A stretch of DNA of 64,000 nt from Planococcus sp. ISL-109 (GTDB lineage: Bacteria > Bacillota > Bacilli > Bacillales_A > Planococcaceae): the NCBI RefSeq assembly GCF_018613655.1, contig NZ_JAGGPW010000004.1:896627-960626 (forward strand). Reading direction: 5' to 3'. The notes beneath the pieces were generated by a model. It ran no database searches. It was not told the DNA's origin and was given only the letters and a program-made list of their open reading frames with translations. The stretch's first letter is position 1. Every line of letters starts with the position of its first letter. This document shows positions 18,165 through 27,170 of the stretch, in pieces. Made by a program: the position numbers and the translations under genes.

Positions 18165-18166
18165 CT

Positions 18167-19102
18167 CTACACCTCTTTCAACGCAAGGCCAATCGCACGG
18201 TTGAATCTCGGCGGCACGATTCTGTCGCCCGCTTCGATTCCGAGCTTCACAAGCGGATTGACATCCAGTTGAAGCCGCTCAGCCAAACGTCCGCAAAATG
18301 CTTTCCAATCGCCGAACTCGCCGTTGCAAATAACTTTCGTGATGCCTTGTTCGCCTTCGTTCATATTATAACGGTAGAAATTGCCGAGCTTCTCGGCTTC
18401 TTCTTCGACCGCCACCAATAGCTGCATTGGATCTGTCGGGTCGGTAACGAGCACTTCAAGATCGACAGGCCGCATGAACATCGGGAAATGTTCGTGGAAA
18501 ATCGACACGGTCATTTTCTTTCCTTGAATGTCGATCAACATAATGTGCTCGTCTTCCGAAATGTCGTGTTCGAGATACGCCAACCGGTACAAAGCGAGCG
18601 GGGCGATATCCGCGACGAGCGGCTTGAGCTTAACGCCGTCAAAAGCGTCTTCGTAATCTTTGATCACCGATTCTTTGGATGCGATGATGATCGCTTCTGG
18701 TTCGTCGGTATCCGGGTGGTATGGCACCACGTCGAATACAGGGTCTTCGAATGGCAAGTATAATGTCGAACCGATTTCGATAAAGAAATGCCCTTTTAAT
18801 TCGTCGGCTTCGACGTCTTCGGGGTAAGGAACTTTGCGGATAATAACAAATTCGTCAGGGGCGAGGAATCGGACTGACTTTTTGGAGAGACCCCACTGAT
18901 TGACAGCCTTACCGAGTTCCGCAATTAGCGCTTCCGGGTCGGCGATTTTGCCGCTGTCCATGATACCGTCGGGAAGAAAAATCTCTTCCGCCTGGATCAG
19001 TGACACCGGCTCCGCCGACTTCAGCTCAACGTAGCGGATTGCATCTTCTTCTATCGTAATCGTCGCTACGCGCGCTTTTTTCTGGAAAAACAGTAAGGCC
19101 AT
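18167..19102 (-). CDS. pilM: Type IV pilus assembly ATPase-like protein PilM
   Basis: PilM is an actin/FtsA-fold cytoplasmic protein that couples PilN/PilO to the motor. The 311-residue protein has the N-terminal ITIEEDAIRYVELK strand pattern, IRKVPYPEDVEADELKGHF (a typical PilM segment), MLIDIQGKKMTVSIFH as phosphate-binding hairpin, and a C-terminal region with the NPLVKLGIEAGDRI motif. It starts a group with pilN and pilO with almost no spacing. RBS TTAGGAG supports the ATG at 19102. Confidence 0.9.
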   Translation of the reverse strand: MALLFFQKKARVATITIEEDAIRYVELKSAEPVSLIQAEEIFLPDGIMDSGKIADPEALIAELGKAVNQWGLSKKSVRFLAPDEFVIIRKVPYPEDVEADELKGHFFIEIGSTLYLPFEDPVFDVVPYHPDTDEPEAIIIASKESVIKDYEDAFDGVKLKPLVADIAPLALYRLAYLEHDISEDEHIMLIDIQGKKMTVSIFHEHFPMFMRPVDLEVLVTDPTDPMQLLVAVEEEAEKLGNFYRYNMNEGEQGITKVICNGEFGDWKAFCGRLAERLQLDVNPLVKLGIEAGDRIVPPRFNRAIGLALKEV

Positions 19103-19145
19103 TTGATCAGCTCCTAATTAAATCTAAATCATTTAAATATCTTTA

Positions 19146-19565
19146 TTATGGATTCACTAATGCTTTAAAGTCTGCTGCAGATAACTCACTTAATTCTGCA
19201 TTAGTTTTAGCAGCAAGAGTTTTCTCAACACCACTAATTTCAAATTTTCCTGCCACAGTTAGTACATTTGTAGTTCCTACTTTAGCAAATGTTAAAGTTT
19301 TAATAGATCCTTTATCAGCAAAATAATCAGCTGTTAATTGTGCTTCAGTAGGAACAGCTCCTTCTTCAGCTACATAAAGGTTTGCAGCAGCAATTGCATT
19401 TTGGAAATCAGCTTTTGCAGCTCCATAACGACTGTTCTCAATAATGTTCCCAATCGCTGGAATTGCAATTGCCGCGATAATCGCAATGATAACGATAACT
19501 GCTAAAAGCTCAATCAAAGTCATACCCTTCTGGTCTTTTAATTTCTTTTGTAAAAATTTCTTCAT
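19146..19565 (-). CDS. pilA: Major type IV pilin
   Basis: The 139-residue prepilin has a 14-residue basic leader and the cleavage/methylation site QKG-MTLIELLAVIVI, with Glu5 of the mature protein, then a long hydrophobic helix and a small Ala-rich globular domain without Cys. It is the best candidate for the main fibre subunit because it is the short one, has a strong RBS (GGGGGAAAAGAG) and its own promoter. Codon use is clearly more AT-rich than its neighbours (many TTA, GCA, GTA codons). High expression or recent exchange could both explain that. Confidence 0.93.
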   Translation of the reverse strand: MKKFLQKKLKDQKGMTLIELLAVIVIIAIIAAIAIPAIGNIIENSRYGAAKADFQNAIAAANLYVAEEGAVPTEAQLTADYFADKGSIKTLTFAKVGTTNVLTVAGKFEISGVEKTLAAKTNAELSELSAADFKALVNP

Positions 19566-19617
19566 TCTCTTTTCCCCCTGTCATATTGTTAAGTAAGTAC
19601 TAGATTAGCACAACTTT

Positions 19618-19645
19618 ATTATACCAATGGTCACGCATTAAACAA
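19618..19645 (-). promoter_or_regulatory. Sigma-A-type promoter of the pilin gene
   Basis: TTGTTT (19640-19645) and TATAAT (19618-19623) are separated by 16 nt in the AT-rich gap between pilC and the pilin gene. This gives the pilin gene an independent transcript with a leader of about 45 nt. Confidence 0.6.
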
Positions 19646-19699
19646 TATCTATTTGGTTATTTTTTTAGAAATATTTTCTTTTTATTTTCTCTAAAACAC

Positions 19700-20911
19700 C
19701 TACATATTATCTACATTATTAAACATTTCAAACATCGGCATCATAATCGCTAAGACAATAGTCCCAACAAGCGCAGCTAGAAAGACAATCATTAGCGGCT
19801 CAATCAAAGCCTTCAATCGATCTGTCTCCGCTTCTACTTCCTTCTCGTAAAATTCCGCTACTTTCGCAAGCATATGATCCAAGGAACCTGTCTGTTCACC
19901 GATTGCGATCATGTGCGGGATAAGCGGAGGAAATGCCCAATGCTGTTTCATTGGAGCTGTAAGAGAGCCGCCGCGCTCCAATGAATCGCGCGATGCGAGC
20001 AGCACTTTCGACATGACGGCGTTGCCGACAACTTTTTCGGTCATTGTCATCGCTTGCAAGATCGGCACGGAACTGGTGAAGAGAGAACTGAGCGTCCGTG
20101 TCAAGCGAGCGAGCGCTGACTTCTGCAGCAGCTTTCCGAAGATCGGAATCTTCAAAACGAGCGTATCGAGGATCATGCGCCCTTGTGCGCTCTTTTTCAT
20201 GAGCCAAATGGTTCCGACAAAGAGTCCTACAAACAAGATGAGCAAATACCAGTACTGAACCGTAAAATCACTAGCCTCCATAACGATCTGTGTGATAAGC
20301 GGCAATTCCCCGCCGAACCCTTGAAACATATCAACGAACATCGGCACGATGGAAGACAGCAGGAAAATAACGACGGCAATCGCTATTATGCCGACGACGA
20401 CCGGATAACTCATCGCCGAGATGACTTTCTGCCTCGTCTGGTACGCTTTATCGTAATGCGTAGCAAGACGGTCAAGCGAGTCATCGATATTCCCAGACAG
20501 TTCCCCCGCCCTGACCAAGTTGACCGTCAGCGGTTCAAACACTTTCGGATATTTTGCGAGCGAATCCGATAAGGAATTTCCTTTCCTCAGTTCTTCTTCG
20601 ATTTCCGCGAGCGTTTTGCGCAGCGCTTTTGATTCGACTTGTTGTGACAAAATCTTGACCGAGTCGACGATGGTGACACCGGCGCGCATGAGTGTCGAAA
20701 ACTGGCGCAGGAACATGATGAACTGGTCGCGTTTGACCGGGCTGCCGAAGGTGATGTCTTTTTGCAGCGTTCCGACCGGCACTTCCCTGATGTCGATGAC
20801 GCGTATGCCTTCTTCGCGCAATTTCTGCACCGCTTCTTTACGGTTACCGGAGGTGATAAAGCCGGCGCGCACTTTCTTGCGGTCACGCCCTTCGTATTTA
20901 AAGCGCGCCAC
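19700..20911 (-). CDS. pilC: Type IV pilus platform protein PilC
   Basis: PilC (GspF family) is the polytopic inner-membrane platform on which PilB and PilT act. The 403-residue protein has the tandem GspF domains (about 65-190 and 265-390), including FLRQFSTLMRAGVTIVDSVK and the matching second copy around LARLTRTLSSLFTSSVPIL, and three membrane helices. The start is GTG, overlapped by the end of pilT, with GAGGAG upstream. The C-terminal IEPLMIVFLAALVGTIVLAI is typical. Confidence 0.95.
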   Translation of the reverse strand: MARFKYEGRDRKKVRAGFITSGNRKEAVQKLREEGIRVIDIREVPVGTLQKDITFGSPVKRDQFIMFLRQFSTLMRAGVTIVDSVKILSQQVESKALRKTLAEIEEELRKGNSLSDSLAKYPKVFEPLTVNLVRAGELSGNIDDSLDRLATHYDKAYQTRQKVISAMSYPVVVGIIAIAVVIFLLSSIVPMFVDMFQGFGGELPLITQIVMEASDFTVQYWYLLILFVGLFVGTIWLMKKSAQGRMILDTLVLKIPIFGKLLQKSALARLTRTLSSLFTSSVPILQAMTMTEKVVGNAVMSKVLLASRDSLERGGSLTAPMKQHWAFPPLIPHMIAIGEQTGSLDHMLAKVAEFYEKEVEAETDRLKALIEPLMIVFLAALVGTIVLAIMMPMFEMFNNVDNM

Positions 20912-21964
20912 TTACTCCTCGCCTCCGATCAAATAAGGTGCCGCGACTAGTTTCGAAATGCGCCCTTTATTGAGCAGCTCCTGCACCGAGGTCTGCATGA
21001 GATGCATGCCCGCCGCCCGGTTGGTCAAGATGACGTTCGGAATTTGGTGGACTTTTTCGGTGCGGATCAAGTTGGCGATCGCTGTATTGTGGATCATGAT
21101 TTCGGTCGCGGCGACGCGTCCCTTGCCGTCGGCTGTCGGAAGCAGGCGCTGCGAGATGACCGCCTTAAGAATGCCGCCGAGCTGCGTACGGATTTGCGCG
21201 TGCTGCTCCGGCGGGAATACATCGATGATCCGCTCGACGGTCGATGCCGCGCTCGACGTATGCAGCGTACCCATGACCAAGTGGCCGGTTTCGGCGGCGG
21301 TGATGGCAGTGGTAATCGTCTCGAGATCACGCATTTCTCCGACCAAAATGACGTCGGGATCTTGACGCAAGGCTGCGCGAAGTCCGTTGGCGAACGAATT
21401 TGTATCAAAGCCGACTTCACGCTGGTCGATGACCGAAGTGCCGTGTTTGTGCATATACTCGATCGGGTCTTCTAAAGTGATGATGTGCTTGGTCATGTTT
21501 TCGTTCATATAGCGGATCATCGCCGCCAAGGTCGTCGATTTTCCGGAGCCGGTCGGGCCGGTGACGAGAATGAGTCCTTGGTGCGTATCGGACAGCTTCT
21601 TCAACGTGTCCGGCATTTTCAAATCATCGATCGACGGGATGACCGTCGGGATCGTCCGGAATGCGTGAGAAATCGAGCCGCGCTGGTGGAACGTGTTAAC
21701 GCGGAAACGGGCGACGCCGGGAATCGAGTAGGAATAATCCATCTCGCCTTTTTCGATGAATGTGTCCCATAGGCTTTCGGGCATGAGGGCTCTGGCGATC
21801 GCTTCGGTGTCTTCCGGCATGAGCCGCTCCTCACCGTAGCGCTTCAATGTGCCGTGCATGCGGAAGACGGGCGGAATGCCTGTCGTCATGTGGATATCGG
21901 ACACATCAAGTTCACGTGCCGAGGTCAGTACTTTGTCGATAAATTGGATAGCCGTATCAGTCAT
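20912..21964 (-). CDS. pilT: Pilus retraction ATPase PilT
   Basis: PilT is the hexameric ATPase that drives pilus disassembly and twitching. The 350-residue protein has Walker A VTGPTGSGKSTTLAAMI, the Asp-box LEDPIEYMH, Walker B PDVILVGEMRD, the His box ETGHLVMGTLHT and the C-terminal AIANLIRTEKVHQI segment, corresponding to the conserved AIRNLIRE motif needed for retraction. The ATG at 21964 lies just after the pilB stop; an upstream in-frame GTG at 21973 overlaps pilB. It suggests true twitching motility rather than a DNA-uptake pseudopilus only. Confidence 0.95.
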   Translation of the reverse strand: MTDTAIQFIDKVLTSARELDVSDIHMTTGIPPVFRMHGTLKRYGEERLMPEDTEAIARALMPESLWDTFIEKGEMDYSYSIPGVARFRVNTFHQRGSISHAFRTIPTVIPSIDDLKMPDTLKKLSDTHQGLILVTGPTGSGKSTTLAAMIRYMNENMTKHIITLEDPIEYMHKHGTSVIDQREVGFDTNSFANGLRAALRQDPDVILVGEMRDLETITTAITAAETGHLVMGTLHTSSAASTVERIIDVFPPEQHAQIRTQLGGILKAVISQRLLPTADGKGRVAATEIMIHNTAIANLIRTEKVHQIPNVILTNRAAGMHLMQTSVQELLNKGRISKLVAAPYLIGGEE

Positions 21965-21965
21965 A

Positions 21966-23624
21966 TTAGTCACTCATGGCAACGCGGAGCACTTCTTCCG
22001 TCGTCGTCATGCCCTCCTTTACTTTTAATAAGCCGTCATCGATCAAAAAGATCGTCTTGTTGGCGACGGCAATTTTACGGATTTCTGCGGCAGTGCCGCC
22101 GCGGTTGATGACGTCTTTGATCGCATCGTCGACGACGAGCACTTCGTGTATCGCCATGCGGCCTTTATAGCCGCTCATATTGCATTGCGAACAGCCTGTA
22201 CCGCGAGTGATCGTCTCGATGGAGATGCCACGTCTTTGGAAAATTTCCTTCTCGCGGACAGTGGCCGGCTGGATTTCACGACAGTCCCGGCACACGCGGC
22301 GGATCAAACGCTGTGCGATGACCGCGTTGAGCGAGGCGGTGACGAGAAACGGTTCGATGCCCATGTCCATCAGACGGGTGATGGAGGCGATCGAGTCGTT
22401 CGTGTGGATCGTGCTCAAAACCAAGTGTCCTGTCAGTGAAGCACGGATCGAGATGTCGGCCGTTTCTTTGTCGCGGATTTCCCCGACCATGACGATGTCC
22501 GGATCCTGGCGCAGAATCGACCGCAGCCCTGCGGCGAAACTCAAGCCGACGTTGGCGTTCACTTGGATTTGGTTGATGCCCTCTAACTGATACTCCACCG
22601 GGTCTTCGACGGTGATGATATTGACCTCTTCGGAATTGAGTTTGTTGAGTGCCGCGTACAAAGTCGATGATTTACCGGAACCGGTCGGGCCCGAAATGAG
22701 GACGATGCCGTTCGGCTTATCGATTTCGTGCATAAAGCGTTCCATATTGGTGGCGTTAAAGCCGAGTTTGGAGATATCGGTCAAGTTCTGGCTCAAATCC
22801 AAAATCCGCATAACGATTTTTTCACCGAACACCGTCGGCAGCGACGATACCCGCAGATCGATTGCCCGGAAGTCGACCGTTGTCTTGATGCGGCCATCTT
22901 GCGGGATGCGGTTTTCGGTAATGTCGAGATTGGCCAGGATTTTGATGCGCGCGGTGACCATTTGTTGCATCGTTTTCGGCAACACCCGCTCTGTCCGCAG
23001 CGTGCCGTCGATGCGGTAGCGCACGACCAGCTTGCCTTCATGCGGATCAAGGTGGACGTCGGACGCTTTCATCGACACGGCGTTCGACAATAATTGATTG
23101 ACCAGCCGCACGATCGGCGCGTCGAGGTCGGTCAGTTCATCGGTTTTTTCTTCGTTCATCGCCGGCAAATCCTCGAGCAATTCATCGTACGATTCTTCTT
23201 CGTAATATTTGGCGATCGTCTTCAAGATGTCTTCTTTCGACGCGATGGTCGGCTCGATCTGGAAACCGGTCGCCAGACGCAAATCGTCGATCGTGATGAA
23301 ATCGGTCGGATCAGTCATGGCGATGAACAATTTATCGCCTTCAGTTTTCAGCGGCACGAGCAATTTGCGCTTGGCGAATTCTTTTGGCACGACGTTAAAG
23401 AGCATTGGGTCGAAAGGATAGCGGAACAGCGTGACGTGCGGTATGCCGAGCTGCATTTCAAGCGTTTCAATCAATTGCTGTTCTGTGATGAGCCCTCGTG
23501 CCAATAACGCATCGCCGAGTTTTTGATCGGTCGTCTTGACGTCGAGCGTTCCTTGAAGATCTTGTTGCGTCAGCAATCCTTGCTCGACGAGTATATCGCC
23601 GAGCCTTTTGCGTTTGATGGCCAT
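21966..23624 (-). CDS. pilB: Pilus extension ATPase PilB with duplicated MshEN-like N-terminus
   Basis: PilB powers pilin polymerisation. The 552-residue protein carries two consecutive MshEN-type motifs at the N-terminus, RLGDILVEQGLLTQQDLQ (from residue 7) and KLGDALLARGLITEQQLI (from residue 35), the pattern that binds cyclic di-GMP in MshE and related ATPases. The ATPase core has Walker A LISGPTGSGKSSTLYAAL, PDIVMVGEIRDKETADI and GHLVLSTIHTND. The tetracysteine zinc site is CRDC followed by CSQC. The ATG has AAGGGGGAG upstream. Cyclic di-GMP binding is inference from motif pattern, supported by a cyclase gene upstream of the operon. Confidence 0.95.
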   Translation of the reverse strand: MAIKRKRLGDILVEQGLLTQQDLQGTLDVKTTDQKLGDALLARGLITEQQLIETLEMQLGIPHVTLFRYPFDPMLFNVVPKEFAKRKLLVPLKTEGDKLFIAMTDPTDFITIDDLRLATGFQIEPTIASKEDILKTIAKYYEEESYDELLEDLPAMNEEKTDELTDLDAPIVRLVNQLLSNAVSMKASDVHLDPHEGKLVVRYRIDGTLRTERVLPKTMQQMVTARIKILANLDITENRIPQDGRIKTTVDFRAIDLRVSSLPTVFGEKIVMRILDLSQNLTDISKLGFNATNMERFMHEIDKPNGIVLISGPTGSGKSSTLYAALNKLNSEEVNIITVEDPVEYQLEGINQIQVNANVGLSFAAGLRSILRQDPDIVMVGEIRDKETADISIRASLTGHLVLSTIHTNDSIASITRLMDMGIEPFLVTASLNAVIAQRLIRRVCRDCREIQPATVREKEIFQRRGISIETITRGTGCSQCNMSGYKGRMAIHEVLVVDDAIKDVINRGGTAAEIRKIAVANKTIFLIDDGLLKVKEGMTTTEEVLRVAMSD

Positions 23625-23646
23625 GCTACTCCCCCTTTCTGCTCAG

Positions 23647-25158
23647 TTACGGCTGAACCCGTTTGCCGCCTTTATCATATTGCGCTTCCTTGTCGGAATT
23701 TGTGTCATCGTCTGTTTCAGGGTTGTTTTCTCCACCTGATGACGGGTTAGCAGAGTCGTCCCCTTCAGTGCCTGGAATGACCGTACCGTCCGGCAAGATC
23801 GTGCCTTCTTCATAGGTGAGTTCCGCCGGATCGTGGATGCCGTTATTGTTTGTGTCGATAAAGTCCGGGTCTCCAGGCACGGGCCAGTCAATCGTATCGC
23901 CTTCTCCGTAAGTGAGTTCGGCTGCGTCATGGATACCGTTATTGTTGATGTCGACAAAGTCTGGGTCTCCCGGTACAGGCCAGTCGACGACGGTGTCGCC
24001 TTCTGTCGCAGGCGCTTCCGGCTGCGTCAGCGGATATACTTCGACGCGGTGCACCGGCGGGTAGAAATCGCTGGAAACTGGCTCGACTTCTACTTCCTTG
24101 CCGTCTTCTAAAATGGCGCGGACCACTTCGATGCGTTTGCCGTCGCGTCCTTCTTCGCGCACTTCATTGCCGCTCGAGACGAATGCACTGAATTGCTTGA
24201 TGAGCCTTGGCTCTATTTCTACGTCGCTTGCTATGGAAATATCATAAATGTGAACGAATGGCAGGCCGTGGATCGATGCCATCAATTCGCCGTTTTGCAC
24301 ATACGTATTCAATGTAAAGCTGCTGGCATTTGGGTTGGAGAATGCAAAATCAACACCGAGCGACCGGTTGATGGCCGCTTCTTCCCCTGCAGGCACATTT
24401 TCCGGCACAGATTCACCAATGCTGCGCTGTTCGACGAGAAAATTGGTCCGCAGCATCGCGCCGTAAATGGCGGATGCGATTTCGGTCAGTTCAGCGTCTG
24501 TCGCTTCAAGCAATGTCAATTCCTCCAGCGTCGTTAAAAAGGAGAAGGTTTCGTTCGGCGCAAGCACTGTTCCGTCAAGTGACTCGAGCACCTGCAGGGC
24601 ATCGGCTGTTTCTAAGCTATGCGAAAAACTGGTCTGTGCCACGACGTCCGGTCGCATTTCCAATGCGTCACTGCTGATGTCGGCGCGCGACACCGCCTGG
24701 CCGCCTTCTAGCGCGTCTTCCAGCTGAAGGTGGATATTGGCGATATCCGCTTCTGTAAACGGAATGCCGTTAAATTGTTTTTTCAAAAATGACCGCGTTT
24801 GCGATTCGGATAAATCAAAAATGAAATGATTTTGTGAGCCGCTCTGTGCACGCTCCATTGTTTCATCAAGCGAGATTTCCACATCTTTCAACGGATATTG
24901 CGCGGTTTCATCCAAATACGTGACATGCAGCTCTGCCGACTCACGGAATGTCGCGGCTTGCGTCACAAACATCGACTTGGCATCTGCCACTGCCATATTG
25001 GAAACATCGGTTGTGCCGATATACGTGTATTCGCCGTATTTTGCCGACGGAAAGATCCATTCATCGACGGCGTATGCGCCTGCATTCGCCGTTCCAAATA
25101 CCAAAATGGCGGCCCCGAACACGCCGCCGAACACTTTTCCAAATTGCTTGTTGTCCAT
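23647..25158 (-). CDS. VanW-like surface protein with two calcium-loop repeats
   Basis: The 503-residue protein begins with a membrane helix (about 10-30) and a long extracytoplasmic part with a VanW-like domain (around NETFSFLTTLEELTLLEATD and INRSLGVDFAFSNPNASSF). Near residues 392-455 are two 32-residue repeats, each with WPVPGDPDF then a Dx[NT]xNGxxD loop (DINNNGIHD, DTNNNGIHD), resembling EF-hand/thrombospondin type-3 calcium loops. The tail is Asn/Asp/Glu-rich and ends in basic residues. The ATG at 25158 with GGGGAATTAAG before it is preferred over the upstream start at 25200, which overlaps the previous gene. Operon position between prepilins and pilB suggests a pilus-associated role. 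The function is not known. Confidence 0.75.
   Translation of the reverse strand: MDNKQFGKVFGGVFGAAILVFGTANAGAYAVDEWIFPSAKYGEYTYIGTTDVSNMAVADAKSMFVTQAATFRESAELHVTYLDETAQYPLKDVEISLDETMERAQSGSQNHFIFDLSESQTRSFLKKQFNGIPFTEADIANIHLQLEDALEGGQAVSRADISSDALEMRPDVVAQTSFSHSLETADALQVLESLDGTVLAPNETFSFLTTLEELTLLEATDAELTEIASAIYGAMLRTNFLVEQRSIGESVPENVPAGEEAAINRSLGVDFAFSNPNASSFTLNTYVQNGELMASIHGLPFVHIYDISIASDVEIEPRLIKQFSAFVSSGNEVREEGRDGKRIEVVRAILEDGKEVEVEPVSSDFYPPVHRVEVYPLTQPEAPATEGDTVVDWPVPGDPDFVDINNNGIHDAAELTYGEGDTIDWPVPGDPDFIDTNNNGIHDPAELTYEEGTILPDGTVIPGTEGDDSANPSSGGENNPETDDDTNSDKEAQYDKGGKRVQP
23801..23995 (-). repeat. Two 96-bp tandem coding repeats
   Basis: Two units spaced 96 bp apart (CGTTATTGTT at 23841 and at 23937) encode the 32-residue calcium-loop repeats of the VanW-like protein. 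DNA identity is high, so copy number may vary between strains. Confidence 0.75.
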
Positions 25159-25159
25159 C

Positions 25160-25594
25160 TTAATTCCCCTTTCCGACCGGGCCGATGGACTCCATGCCAA
25201 ATACCTTCTCGGGTTTCTCTGTTGGTGATTCTTGTTGTGCTTGTGCGGGTTGTTCGACTATTTGCTCAGGCTGTTTCAAAGCTTGCGCTTGTTTCGGTTC
25301 TTCCCGCACTTGATTCCTCAGTGCCTGACGTTCCGCTTTTAGTCGGTCTTTCTCGAGCTGCTCGCGCTCTTCAACTTTCATATATAACAGAGCCGTGACA
25401 AGAGACAAGCCGAGAATTGCAAGAAAGCTCATATGCCATGCGAAGTTGCCTTGCATCCACAGCGCGATTGCCGCAGCAAACAAGCTGCCGATCGCGATGA
25501 TGTACATTTTTTTCTTGTTTTGCGCTTTCCCTAAAAATACGGTCGCGGTCATAATTGCCGCGGCCAGTATGACCCAAATCAATAGTTTAATCAT
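25160..25594 (-). CDS. Small membrane protein of the pilus operon, unknown function
   Basis: The 144-residue protein has three to four closely packed membrane helices (about residues 1-20, 29-48 and 52-70), then a charged coiled-coil-like segment rich in E/K/R (about 75-100) and a Gln/Pro-rich tail. I recognise no family. It ends one base before the start of the VanW-like gene and lies downstream of the minor prepilin genes, so it belongs to the pilus transcription unit. A role as an assembly or scaffold factor is only suggested by position. Confidence 0.6.
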   Translation of the reverse strand: MIKLLIWVILAAAIMTATVFLGKAQNKKKMYIIAIGSLFAAAIALWMQGNFAWHMSFLAILGLSLVTALLYMKVEEREQLEKDRLKAERQALRNQVREEPKQAQALKQPEQIVEQPAQAQQESPTEKPEKVFGMESIGPVGKGN

Positions 25595-25627
25595 TGTTTC
25601 TCCCCCTTACGCCGTGCATGTTTCTTT

Positions 25628-27160
25628 TTAATATTCCACTTCCATGCCAAATCCGGACCCGATCGGTTCAGGTACCGACACATCGATCGGCACAATTTTG
25701 CTATCTTTCATCGAGATTCCACAGTTTTCTAGAAATGTAGAATAATCGTTGTATCGAGTTACGTATATGCTGGTCATGGTATGTTCGATTTTATCAACTT
25801 TAACTGTCCGGTCATGACCGTTTTTATCCACTAGCTTGAATTGTTTATTAGGATCGGCCGTATAATAAATCAAATGCCCACTATCTGAAAAGTCCACTTC
25901 CTGAGCCAGCCGGTCGAGATCGCTTTGATTGATGCGGTCAATATCCAAACACAGATTCGAATGGTTTGACACTTCAATATGGTTTTTCCATTCAATACGA
26001 GCTTTTTTCGAGGAATCGGCATAGCCCAATATGAGGAAATTGGTATTAAACATATTCTTTAAATTGACGTCAACATCAAGTTCCTTAACGACGATCGTCT
26101 GTTTCTCCCCATTTTTTCCAAGGTTGATAATGTTATTGCCGACAGACAACTTACCGTTAATAATCAAATTGGCGTTGATTAAATTGTTCATATTGTTCGG
26201 TGCACCTGCGTCGCTTTCGTTGACGACGATGCTGATGCCTTCAAAGTCGGTGTTATTGCAATTCGGATTACAGACATATTTTTTATAATCGTCTGTATAG
26301 ACACGGAAATCTTTTGGGTCCATATCAGCATCGAGACTCGCCAAAAAACCTTGCAAAGTTTCAGTGCCAGTCGCTTTACATTCAAACGGTGCCTCCGCCT
26401 TGTTGTTTCTGACTGCTGTTAATAAATCGGCGCACGAAATGCTTGGAGGTGTCAGCGAAAACACTTTGTCATAAGTTAGATCCTCATCCTCTTCAATAAC
26501 GACTGTGTTGACTTTTCGAGTCTCCGAGCTGTTCAAAAAGCTGTCTGGGATTTCCACTTGGAACGTAGCTCTCAATTCTTTTTGTGTGCCGTTCGAATGG
26601 CCTTCAACATCCAACTGGACCTGCACCCATTTCACTGCTTTATCGGTGATGAGCAGATCTTCGACATTCTTTTCGGCTGCGTTCAGCTTTATGGCGGCGG
26701 CCGATTTCACTTGGTAATTTACTTCTTCAGTGTCAAACGGTGTTTCTTCACCGGCCAGCTTTAAACTATCCAGCTCGGAGCTTTTTTCCAAGATATTCTG
26801 TACATACAAATTTTTCATGTCCAAATCGATTTTTTCTTCCCACGCCGTCCGTTCCGCTTCAGTATCACACAAGGCGCCGATTGGCTGTTCGATGCACAGA
26901 ATCAGTTCGTTCAAGCGCAATTGGGTTTCCTGCTGCATTTCTTCTTTTAATAATTTCAGTTCGCGCTCAAAATCCGAGCTGTAGAAGATTGTCCCCATTT
27001 CGGCAGCGGCAACAGCTTGGTTCGTCGTATCGACGGTCGCTTCCTGTCTTGCATGGTTCAATGAACCCGCCATAAATGTAGCGGCGAGGCTCATGAACAG
27101 CACGATGATCAATAAGACGATGACGAGCGCATAACCTTGGTCGTTTTTCATATTCTTCAT
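25628..27160 (-). CDS. Large minor pilin-like protein (PilX/GspK-type N-terminus)
   Basis: The 510-residue protein starts with a short basic leader and DQG-YALVIVLLIIVLFMSLA, a class III signal-like hydrophobic segment lacking the usual Glu5, as in PilX/PilK or GspK tip proteins. The rest is a large, polar, mostly beta-predicted domain with CADLL, CNPNCNNTDFEG and other Cys residues and a C-terminal FGMEVEY. The middle contains a beta-helix-like stretch with repeated hydrophobic Ile/Val/Leu steps (about 310-400). It is unusually large for a minor pilin and may be a tip adhesin; that is inference. Confidence 0.65.
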   Translation of the reverse strand: MKNMKNDQGYALVIVLLIIVLFMSLAATFMAGSLNHARQEATVDTTNQAVAAAEMGTIFYSSDFERELKLLKEEMQQETQLRLNELILCIEQPIGALCDTEAERTAWEEKIDLDMKNLYVQNILEKSSELDSLKLAGEETPFDTEEVNYQVKSAAAIKLNAAEKNVEDLLITDKAVKWVQVQLDVEGHSNGTQKELRATFQVEIPDSFLNSSETRKVNTVVIEEDEDLTYDKVFSLTPPSISCADLLTAVRNNKAEAPFECKATGTETLQGFLASLDADMDPKDFRVYTDDYKKYVCNPNCNNTDFEGISIVVNESDAGAPNNMNNLINANLIINGKLSVGNNIINLGKNGEKQTIVVKELDVDVNLKNMFNTNFLILGYADSSKKARIEWKNHIEVSNHSNLCLDIDRINQSDLDRLAQEVDFSDSGHLIYYTADPNKQFKLVDKNGHDRTVKVDKIEHTMTSIYVTRYNDYSTFLENCGISMKDSKIVPIDVSVPEPIGSGFGMEVEY

Positions 27161-27170
27161 AAGGCGCCTC

